Shown one piece after another: positions 1 through 7,213 of a stretch of 21,562 nt of DNA; the stretch's first letter is position 1; each line of letters begins with the position of its first letter. The notes under the pieces were generated by a model. That model had not been told where the DNA came from. It searched no databases and was given only the letters and a program-made list of their open reading frames with translations. The DNA is from an uncultured Clostridia bacterium (GTDB taxonomy: Bacteria > Bacillota > Clostridia > JAAYHZ01): the NCBI GenBank assembly GCA_937894465.1, contig CALCRE010000256.1:1-21562 (forward strand). Direction: 5' to 3'. The position numbers and the translations under genes are program-made.

Positions 1-718
1 AACCTCGCACCACCACCATGATTGCATACAAATCCATTGATGAAGGTAATACATTCTTTCTGTATTCCGAATTTGCCAAGAACATGGAATACAGCTTATG
101 CAATGCAGTGGTCAAACGGTTGCGTTCCGGAAGGCTTCTTTTACCTCAAAGCCCCAATGCACAGGGCACGGTGCTATACAGTGACGATGACGGATTGACA
201 TGGCAAGAATCAATCAAGTGTCTCTTCCCATGCGGGGAGCTATGGAACCCCATGTGGAGCAAACCCGTGACGGCAGGGTGTTAATGGTTTTGCGCAATCA
301 ATTGGGCTCCTTATTCGTGTCTGAATCAACGGATGAAGGTGTTTCCTGGTCAAAACCTCAAACCACCGGATTGCGAACACCGGAATCATGTCCCGAATTG
401 ACACGGATCCCCGGAACGGATGATTTATTGATGATCTGGAACAACAGCCCTTATGACCCCTCCTTTATATCCCATTATGGAAAAAGAAGCCCCTTGACGG
501 CTGCTATATCCAAGGATAACGGCCGTACGTGGGAATGCGTAAAAGACATCGAGACTGATCCTGACAAGGCATTTTCAAACCCCGGATGTCGATTTGTATC
601 CGATGATAAAGCTGTCATCAACTATTGGACCTGTGAATATCTGCCAACTTGGAGAATGCAGGATGTGATCGATTTACGAGTGGCATTGATCCCAAAGAAA
701 TGGTTTTATGAGAAATAA
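1..718 (+). pseudogene. Sialidase-like (BNR/Asp-box) gene, 5'-truncated and frameshifted
   Basis: The reading frame is already open at the left edge (in frame with position 3), so the N-terminus lies outside the window. Three clear Asp-boxes (S-x-D-x-G-x-T/S-W) are visible: SDDDGLTW, STDEGVSW and SKDNGRTW, plus a degenerate one, SIDEGNTF, near the left edge. This is the signature of six-bladed beta-propeller sialidases. The reading frame breaks at about 231-238: the first part reads up to ...KCLFPCG, and the family-like continuation GAMEPHVEQTRDGRVLM is only in the frame that passes through 236. One extra G in the GGGG run at 234-237 would restore a single protein. The role would be release of sialic acid or a related sugar from glycans. 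The stop overlaps the next gene's start, so they are probably co-transcribed. Whether the frameshift is real or a sequencing error cannot be told from the sequence. Confidence 0.75.
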
Positions 719-3476
719 GGAAATGGCAAGTGGTATTTCATCCATGTTTAATGAGAAGGAACCTGTTCTAAACAGTTGCCCCCGTGATTGGGCATTTATT
801 GACGAACTAAAGTCCGAACTTCACCGTAAGCCTTTGTGGACACGTTTTTATCCCAACCCCGGTGAATTGGATCTTCGATCCGGTATTGTCATACACAAAG
901 GTTTCCCGGATCCTGAAGGTTTGTTGGATACTGCTTGGCAGGATTTAGAGCGTTTTATGAAAGATATTGGCATCTACATAAAAACAAGCTCCGAAGATGA
1001 TTCCGACATCACAATCCGTGCAATAAAAGAAGAATTTGGCTGTTATGAAAGCTATTGTATGGATATTGAACAAACCTGTATCACCATTCGTTCGGGAGAT
1101 ACCGAAGGTATAAGAAGGGGTGTCTTCTTTTTGGAGGATCTTATACTACGATCCGAGGGACCGTTTCTGACTTTAGGCTGTATAAAGCGTACACCATGGA
1201 TGAGAAACCGGATTTCCCGTTGCTTTTTTGGTCCCATCAAACGACCTCCTTTTAATCGGGATGAATTAATGGATGAAATTGACTATTATTCGAACGAATA
1301 TCTCAACCGCCTTTCTCATGAAGGAATCAATGTCCTTTGGATCACAGCGGAATTTCGTGACTTGGTTAAAACTGATTTGGTACCGGAGTATGGAAAGGAT
1401 CGGGTGAAGCGGTTATGTAAACTTCAAAAAACCATTGATCATTGTAGAAAGTACGGCATAAAAATATTTTTATTTTGCATCGAACCTAAGATTTGGGGGC
1501 CGGAAGACCCGTTGGTTGTTCGGCATCCGGAAGTGGCAGGTGCAAGAAGCGGAAGAGATATTTGCTTTTGTCCTTTCTCCCGAATAGCACAACAATATCT
1601 ATATGATGGGGTAAAGAGCATATTTGTTGATGTTCCGAAGCTTGGCGGTATGATCAGTATCACTCACGGAGAAAGAACAACCTCTTGCTTGTCAAGTGTT
1701 CCTGCAGTCTCAGATACACAGGTTCCTTGCCCTGTCTGTTCTCAAAAAGAAAAAGGTGAAATACTTGAGGCAACCCATATTCCCATATTAACCGCCATGC
1801 ATGAAGTTAATCCTGACGCACAGTTTGTAAGCTGGCTTTATATGCCCCAAGTGCAAGCCACTGCAGATTGGAAATATACCATTCCGGAAAAGTTGCCCAA
1901 AGAAGCCGTGCTGACGTTTAACTTTGAATCAGGCGCTGAAAAAGAACAATTAGGCAGAATAAGGAGAGCGGGAGACTATTGGCAGTCCTATATCGGACCT
2001 AGTGAGCGATTTATAAAAATGGCCAAAGCTGCCGGAGAAGCAGGTATTCCATTAGGTGCCAAAATTCAAGTGGGTTGCTCCCATGAAGTTGCCACCATCC
2101 CCTTTGTACCGGTCCCTTCAGTGTTGTGGGAAAAGTATAGGGCGATGAATGAATTAAATGTCTCAAGTGTGATCCAATCTTGGTATTTTGGCAATTATCC
2201 CGGTATTATGAACAAGGCGGCAGGGGAATTGGCTTATGAAGACTTTACCGAGTCACAAGATCAATTTCTCTATAGATTTGCCAAAATAGATTGGGGTGTT
2301 TATGCAGAGCAAGTAATCCAAGCTTGGAAGCTTTTCCATAAAGCCTATGATCATTATCCCATGGATACTGTTTTCCAATATTACGGGCCTATGCACGACG
2401 GTGTGGTTTGGCCTCTTCATTTGTTTCCTGTCCATAAGCCTCTTGCACCTACTTGGAAATTGGATTTTCCGGTCAGCGGAGACAGTATAGGAGAATGCTT
2501 GAGCTCCTTCACACTAAAAGAAGCCGTCACATTATGCAGACAAATGTCGAAGTACTGGAATCAAGGTGTGGACATATTAAACCGGATAGAGCCGGAGCTT
2601 TCGGATCATCCACAACGGTTAAAGGATATTTGCGTGGCAAAAGCCTTAGACATCCAATTTGAAAGCGGATTTAACATCCTAAGGTTTTATGATTTGAGGG
2701 AACGGATCTTGGAAAACCAAGGTACAACGGATGAACTGACAAGTTACTTGGATCATATGCAGGAAATTGTCAAAGGTGAAATAGGTCTCAGTAAAAAGAT
2801 GGTTGAATTATGTCAATTGGATTCAAGGTTAGGTTTTCATTCTGAGTGTGAGGGATATAAATACTCGAGAGGCAAGCTTGAATGGAGAGTAAGGCAACTT
2901 GAATATTTGTTAGAAAACGATTTTCCGAAAATGAGAATGTTGATTACACAACAAGAACAACTGATTCGGATGACTACGCCTTTTGATGCACCTGTCTATA
3001 ACTGCAATGATGATGTGCCGGCAAAAGGTAAAACATTTGAGTGGACAGCGTCGGTAGATGAGAACCGTTTACGGATCCAGGTGGTTTGCAGTAGGATGAA
3101 TCCGAATGTCAAATCTGATTATTTATATTTGCATATCAAAGCCGGAGATTTGGGCTATCCGTATAACTTTACGGTTGACTTGAATGTTGCTAACAAAAGA
3201 AGACCCTATATCGATACTTACATTGGGTTTCCCATTGATTGCTTTTATGGCACCGTATGTGTCGGAGAAAAGGTCATTGCAGACTTTGAGATCAATCTTG
3301 ACCGGTTACCCGGGTATCGAGGTCAATCTGCTTTGGCCGCTAGCATCGTTCGATATATAAAAACGGACTCCGGGGAAATCAAGGATGAATGGTCCGGGGA
3401 GAATCCCCACATACGGTACAGGCTATGCCTGTCTGCCTACAACCCGGAAGTAATGGGAAGGTTAGAGCTTCACTGA
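708..3476 (+). CDS. Large GH20-like glycoside hydrolase, cytoplasmic
   Basis: This encodes 922 residues. Residues about 60-150 look like the alpha/beta domain that precedes GH20-type barrels; the segment containing GIRRGVFFLEDLI resembles the usual motif before the barrel. It leads into KRTPWMRNRIS and a long TIM-barrel-like region (about 160-520), then a helical region (about 590-730) and a C-terminal beta-rich module (about 760-922). I cannot assign the canonical GH20 Asp-Glu catalytic pair with confidence, so the substrate is uncertain; N-acetylhexosaminides are a guess from fold and neighbours. No signal peptide is seen. The ATG at 708 overlaps the sialidase stop by 11 nt and lacks a strong ribosome binding site. 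In-frame ATGs at 723 and 744 are alternatives. Neighbouring sialidase and carboxypeptidase genes suggest glycan or glycopeptide breakdown. Family membership (GH20-related or an unclassified GH) is moderately secure; the exact activity is not. Confidence 0.6.
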   Translation: MRNKEMASGISSMFNEKEPVLNSCPRDWAFIDELKSELHRKPLWTRFYPNPGELDLRSGIVIHKGFPDPEGLLDTAWQDLERFMKDIGIYIKTSSEDDSDITIRAIKEEFGCYESYCMDIEQTCITIRSGDTEGIRRGVFFLEDLILRSEGPFLTLGCIKRTPWMRNRISRCFFGPIKRPPFNRDELMDEIDYYSNEYLNRLSHEGINVLWITAEFRDLVKTDLVPEYGKDRVKRLCKLQKTIDHCRKYGIKIFLFCIEPKIWGPEDPLVVRHPEVAGARSGRDICFCPFSRIAQQYLYDGVKSIFVDVPKLGGMISITHGERTTSCLSSVPAVSDTQVPCPVCSQKEKGEILEATHIPILTAMHEVNPDAQFVSWLYMPQVQATADWKYTIPEKLPKEAVLTFNFESGAEKEQLGRIRRAGDYWQSYIGPSERFIKMAKAAGEAGIPLGAKIQVGCSHEVATIPFVPVPSVLWEKYRAMNELNVSSVIQSWYFGNYPGIMNKAAGELAYEDFTESQDQFLYRFAKIDWGVYAEQVIQAWKLFHKAYDHYPMDTVFQYYGPMHDGVVWPLHLFPVHKPLAPTWKLDFPVSGDSIGECLSSFTLKEAVTLCRQMSKYWNQGVDILNRIEPELSDHPQRLKDICVAKALDIQFESGFNILRFYDLRERILENQGTTDELTSYLDHMQEIVKGEIGLSKKMVELCQLDSRLGFHSECEGYKYSRGKLEWRVRQLEYLLENDFPKMRMLITQQEQLIRMTTPFDAPVYNCNDDVPAKGKTFEWTASVDENRLRIQVVCSRMNPNVKSDYLYLHIKAGDLGYPYNFTVDLNVANKRRPYIDTYIGFPIDCFYGTVCVGEKVIADFEINLDRLPGYRGQSALAASIVRYIKTDSGEIKDEWSGENPHIRYRLCLSAYNPEVMGRLELH

Positions 3477-3495
3477 ATTAAGAAAGGGCGATTAC

Positions 3496-5082
3496 ATGAT
3501 AATTAAACAAGACGGATTTTACAGCTATGATGAAATGATGAACGCTATTACGGCTTTGAACAAGGAACACCCGATGACAATGGAAACCAAAACCTTGGCA
3601 ACCTCATTGGAAGGCAGGGAAGTTCCTTTGATCATCCTGTCGGCACCGGGCACGGACCATGAAAAAAAGCCCGCTTATTACATTCAAGCCAATGTACACT
3701 CGAATGAAGGTGAAGGAACAACGGTGTGCTTGTACCTGATGGACAGGTTATGTTCCGATCCGCAATACCAAAGCCTCTTGGAAGAACTGTCCTTCTACAT
3801 CGTGCCTCGTGTCAATCCGGACGGAACGGAAAAGGCTGTTGTCCAAAAATATGTACCCCGCAGTCGAGAGATTGTTCATAAAATCAAGGATCATATCATA
3901 CCGCAAGACATCAATGGAGACGGCATGATCCTTAAAATAAGGATTGAATGCCCGGACGGCGACATGATGCCATGTGAGGAAGATCCTCGGTTAATGGTGC
4001 CTAGAACCGGTAAAGATGCCAAAGGACCTTTTTACAAAGTATATACCGAAGGACTGATTCATGATTGGTCCGGAGGGGATTTTTATCAACCGGAAAAAAC
4101 CACGGTGGATTTTAACAGAAATTACCCGGTTTACTGGCAACCGGAAAATCGATTGGCAGGTAAATATCCTTTCAGCGAACCGGAAGTGAAAGCAGTCGGG
4201 GAGTTTCTCTTGTCCAAACCTAATATTTTTGCCGGTATGGATATCCACAATGGTTCTAATGCCATCTTCCGACCGGGAACCTTACCGGATGAACAATATG
4301 ATTCTGCCGACTTGCAGTTAATGAAGAAGGTTGGGGAGATCTGCGGAGAAATTACCGGATTCCCCTTTCTGGTCAGCGGCTACCGTTATGAAACCGACCC
4401 TCGTTTAATAGGATACGGTGGAACATCATGTGACTTTGCCCATTTCATGTTGGGGATCAGCTTTTTTACCATGGAGCTGGGTAACGGGTTTACACAAATG
4501 GGTCACAAAACTGTGGACTTTGTCATGACGAAAGATTTCTACAAGAATAATAACAAATATGTTTGTGAGCTTCTAAAGTTCCATGATGAAAGAGGAACCG
4601 AATTCTTTTATCCTTGGACCGAATTTAATCATCCTCAATTGGGAAAGGTGGAAATCGGGGGGATTACAACGGCAAATGCATATGGAATCAGTTTTCCCAA
4701 TACCGAGGTTTTACCCAAAGCCGGTGATTGTCTAGTAAATCATGCCAAAATGTGCCCTCGCCTTTCCTTGATGGATATGAAAAAAGAGCGTTTGGAAGGA
4801 AACTTGTATAAAATTTCAGGGTATTTGACCAACTCCGGTATCATACCGGCAAACGGAATGATCGCTTCGAAAGGCCGTTCACCCAAATCCCCGGTCTACA
4901 TACAGTGTGTTGCCCCGGAGGGGGGAAGAATTGTCGGCGGCATGAAGGAGCAAATCACAAAAGCCGATTTGAAACAGGATGAAAAGTTCTATATGGAATG
5001 GTTTCTATTGTCCGAGGAAAACAAACAATGGTGTATTTCTGCAAACCATCCCAGGTGCATACCTGCACAAACGATATTATGA
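3496..5082 (+). CDS. M14-family zinc carboxypeptidase
   Basis: This encodes 528 residues and has the full M14 active-site set. The zinc ligands are His68 and Glu71 (HSNE) and His251 (DIHNG). The substrate-carboxylate pair is Asn207-Arg208 (FNRNY), and the catalytic glutamate is Glu327 (TMELG). The conserved VNPDG segment follows the first motif. Residues after about 375 form a beta-rich accessory domain. No signal peptide is visible, so it probably acts in the cytoplasm. The reaction would be removal of C-terminal residues from peptides, or amide cleavage at a peptide/sugar-peptide bond. The start at 3496 has an AAAGGG ribosome binding site 7 nt upstream. It lies 19 nt after the glycosidase gene, so it belongs to that operon, which fits breakdown of glycopeptides or cell-wall-like material. 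The family is clear; the natural substrate is not. Confidence 0.9.
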   Translation: MIIKQDGFYSYDEMMNAITALNKEHPMTMETKTLATSLEGREVPLIILSAPGTDHEKKPAYYIQANVHSNEGEGTTVCLYLMDRLCSDPQYQSLLEELSFYIVPRVNPDGTEKAVVQKYVPRSREIVHKIKDHIIPQDINGDGMILKIRIECPDGDMMPCEEDPRLMVPRTGKDAKGPFYKVYTEGLIHDWSGGDFYQPEKTTVDFNRNYPVYWQPENRLAGKYPFSEPEVKAVGEFLLSKPNIFAGMDIHNGSNAIFRPGTLPDEQYDSADLQLMKKVGEICGEITGFPFLVSGYRYETDPRLIGYGGTSCDFAHFMLGISFFTMELGNGFTQMGHKTVDFVMTKDFYKNNNKYVCELLKFHDERGTEFFYPWTEFNHPQLGKVEIGGITTANAYGISFPNTEVLPKAGDCLVNHAKMCPRLSLMDMKKERLEGNLYKISGYLTNSGIIPANGMIASKGRSPKSPVYIQCVAPEGGRIVGGMKEQITKADLKQDEKFYMEWFLLSEENKQWCISANHPRCIPAQTIL

Positions 5083-5104
5083 CAACTTTTTCTTGTTTTC
5101 TGTA

Positions 5105-5133
5105 TTGAAACCACCCATTCGGTGGGATATAAT
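5105..5133 (+). promoter_or_regulatory. Sigma-A-type promoter of the vWA-to-toxin operon
   Basis: TTGAAA at 5105-5110 and TATAAT at 5128-5133 are separated by exactly 17 nt, a near-consensus housekeeping promoter. Transcription should start near 5140, about 70 nt before the first gene. The spacer contains a perfect 5-bp inverted repeat, CCACC-cattc-GGTGG (5111-5125), which could be a repressor site or incidental. No terminator is evident between 5082 and the promoter. Confidence 0.75.
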
Positions 5134-5210
5134 ACAGGTATAGGGTAGTTCACAAATTTATTCTTTTCTTTATATAAGTCAATCATGCAAATGAGGAGGC
5201 AGTATTTTTT

Positions 5211-5942
5211 ATGGCAATTTTTCAAAAACCATTTCAAAATAAGTCGGAACAATCTGACGATGTTGGAGCAGGCGGGTTGCAATGGATCACCGAGCGACAT
5301 GTGGCTTGTGTTTTTCTTTTGGATACATCCGGTTCAATGGCTGACGATAATGCAATTGGAAAGCTTAATGAGGGCTTAAGAGTATTCAAATCGCAAACAG
5401 TTAATGACAGCACATTTGATGAGCATACAAAGGCTTGTATTGATGTTGCATTGATTTCCTTCGGTCCTACCGTCATATTGCAACAGGACTTTGTACCGGT
5501 GAGTTCCATGAATCCTCCCGTATTGACTGCAGGCGGGGGTACACCAATGGGTGGGGCATTGAATATGGCTCTTGACATCATCACGGAACAAAAAGCTCGT
5601 TACAATGAATTGGGAACCCCCTATTTTAGACCGTGGATTTTTTGTATCACGGATGGAAAACCCAATGATGACTATTTGGCTGCCACGCAACGCTTAAAGC
5701 AGATGGAGAACGAGAAGAAGGTTCTGGGTTATTGCGTCGGTGTTGAAAAATTCGACAGAAGCATGATGGCAAGTATATTTAATCCCGAGAGGATCTTTGA
5801 ACTTGCAAACTTGAATTTTCCTGCACTGTTCAAATTCGTATCAAGCAGTTTGGCCTCTGTACGTAACTCTGATCCGAATGCCGGAAATTCTGTAGCGATT
5901 GACGCTCCGGCTGACTTACATAAAATAACCATGTCGTTTTAG
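5211..5942 (+). CDS. TerY-like von Willebrand factor A (vWA) domain protein
   Basis: This encodes 243 residues that are almost entirely one vWA domain. A complete metal-ion-dependent adhesion site is visible: DTSGSM at residues 38-43, Thr111 in the GGGTPMG loop, and Asp148 in ITDGKPND. The short N-terminal tail (1-30) has no signal peptide or membrane segment, so the protein is cytoplasmic. Size and motif layout match TerY-type vWA proteins, which are known to occur beside a PP2C phosphatase and a kinase (TerY-P triad). The next two large genes supply exactly those partners. Its likely role is a metal-dependent scaffold or adaptor, perhaps binding phosphorylated partners. AGGAGG lies at 5194-5199, 11 nt before the ATG. 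It is the first gene of the operon, with a strong promoter upstream, and lies 15 nt from the phosphatase. The domain call is firm; the role is inferred. Confidence 0.9.
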   Translation: MAIFQKPFQNKSEQSDDVGAGGLQWITERHVACVFLLDTSGSMADDNAIGKLNEGLRVFKSQTVNDSTFDEHTKACIDVALISFGPTVILQQDFVPVSSMNPPVLTAGGGTPMGGALNMALDIITEQKARYNELGTPYFRPWIFCITDGKPNDDYLAATQRLKQMENEKKVLGYCVGVEKFDRSMMASIFNPERIFELANLNFPALFKFVSSSLASVRNSDPNAGNSVAIDAPADLHKITMSF

Positions 5943-5957
5943 TGGAGGCGTACGCCA

Positions 5958-7031
5958 ATGATTGGATCCTATAAATTGTCTCTCATCGGCTTTTCTCATC
6001 TTAGGGAAGAAGGCGGCGTATGCCAAGATGCAAGCGGCGTTAAAACTTTACAAAACGGCTGGGTGGCAGCGGTGATTGCCGACGGGTTAGGAAGTGCCAA
6101 GCACTCTGACATCGGTGCAAAAATCGCCGTTTCCACGGTTTTGCAGTTTGTCGAAGACCATGCCCCGGCTTTTTGGCATGATGAAAGCCTTGTATCGTTG
6201 CTACGAATCGCTTACCATGCCGCATTGAAGAAAATTAAGGAGAGAGCGGATGCGGATGATTGCAATATACGTGATTTTGATACCACTTTAACAACCGTCC
6301 TATACAATGGCACCAATACCGTGTTCGGTCATGTCGGCGACGGCGGAATCATCGCATTGAACCCTTTCGGTGAATTTTCCATCCTCACCACAGCGCAAAA
6401 AGGTGAGGAATTCAACATGGTTACGCCGTTACGGTCCGGCCCGGATCAATGGATGTTCGGTGTTGCATCGGATACGGCAGTTGCTTTATTGCTGTTGACG
6501 GACGGCTTGTATGATGTTGCTTGCCCTTGGCTTTTATCAAAGCAAGAACAAAAGATAAACATTGGTTTTGTCCGTCCTTTTATGGATCGGAACATTTTGT
6601 CTGTCAATACCGAAGATGATTTTATACTTGTGGAAAAAGAAATTGAAGAATTCCTCAAATATGAAACGAAACATGTAACGGACGACAAAACCATATTAGG
6701 CATTATTAACACGGATATTTTACCTGAAATCAAATCCGATGAATATTATACCGAACCGGATTGGCAACAATTATCCGATTTCCACAGTGAAAAGCTCTAT
6801 GGTCGAAAGACTGAGGAGTTTTCAGAACCGGAAGAGGAACCGGAGCAAGCACCTGGTCCGGAGGAACCGGAGAGTGTTCAAGAACCTGAGATAATGGAGG
6901 TTCCTCGGATCGACGTTGCTCCTTCGCGAATGAACAGTATTAACAATTTTCTCACGAAACACTTATTCAAGAAAAAAAGACATGACAGAGGCGATGACCA
7001 TTGGAAACAGACGGAATCAAAAGACAAATAG
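5958..7031 (+). CDS. PP2C-family Ser/Thr protein phosphatase with acidic Pro/Glu-rich tail
   Basis: This encodes 357 residues. Residues 1-255 carry the PP2C metal-binding aspartates: QDA (Asp24), ADGLG (Asp42), HVGDGG (Asp128), LTDGL (Asp182) and DDKT (Asp243). It should therefore dephosphorylate Ser/Thr, most likely on substrates of the kinase two genes downstream. Residues about 280-320 are strikingly rich in Glu and Pro, and the last 25 residues are basic (KHLFKKKRHDR). No membrane segment is seen. GGAGG at 5944-5948 lies 9 nt before the ATG. Its 3' end overlaps the next small gene by 31 nt, indicating translational coupling. Together with the vWA protein and the kinase it completes a TerY-P-type triad. 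The tail is not part of the catalytic fold and may be a docking or regulatory extension. Confidence 0.9.
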   Translation: MIGSYKLSLIGFSHLREEGGVCQDASGVKTLQNGWVAAVIADGLGSAKHSDIGAKIAVSTVLQFVEDHAPAFWHDESLVSLLRIAYHAALKKIKERADADDCNIRDFDTTLTTVLYNGTNTVFGHVGDGGIIALNPFGEFSILTTAQKGEEFNMVTPLRSGPDQWMFGVASDTAVALLLLTDGLYDVACPWLLSKQEQKINIGFVRPFMDRNILSVNTEDDFILVEKEIEEFLKYETKHVTDDKTILGIINTDILPEIKSDEYYTEPDWQQLSDFHSEKLYGRKTEEFSEPEEEPEQAPGPEEPESVQEPEIMEVPRIDVAPSRMNSINNFLTKHLFKKKRHDRGDDHWKQTESKDK

Positions 7032-7204
7032 AAAATTCATGGCAAGAAGCGGCTTTAAAATGGAAAGACGAGTATGCTGTCCGTTTTCATGGAGCTGTAA
7101 TGAATGAGCTTACAGGTACCCTTGACGGAATTCGTAACAGTGCTGCTCAGCTCAATGAGGCAATGCATACAGCGCTTTCAAAACTGAAAGAATTTAACGA
7201 ATGA
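7001..7204 (+). CDS. Small WXG100-like helical protein (67 aa)
   Basis: A 67-residue, entirely helix-compatible protein overlaps the end of the phosphatase gene in another frame. It starts with TTG at 7001; AGAGG at 6987-6991 is 9 nt upstream, and no ATG in this frame fits better. The pattern SWQEAALKWKDEYAVRF followed by a second helix of regular hydrophobic spacing resembles the half-hairpin of WXG100/ESAT-6-type proteins, although there is no exact W-x-G turn. Its stop is 9 nt before the kinase start. Its place between phosphatase and kinase, in an operon with an EssC-like ATPase, supports it being a real secreted or adaptor component. The assignment is structural guesswork from pattern; it is short enough that annotation pipelines may miss it. 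Confidence 0.6.
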   Translation: METDGIKRQIENSWQEAALKWKDEYAVRFHGAVMNELTGTLDGIRNSAAQLNEAMHTALSKLKEFNE

Positions 7205-7213
7205 GGAGGATCC

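Noticed and set aside
5083..5104. Terminator after the carboxypeptidase gene
   Set aside because: The stretch is T-rich but has only a 4-bp possible stem.
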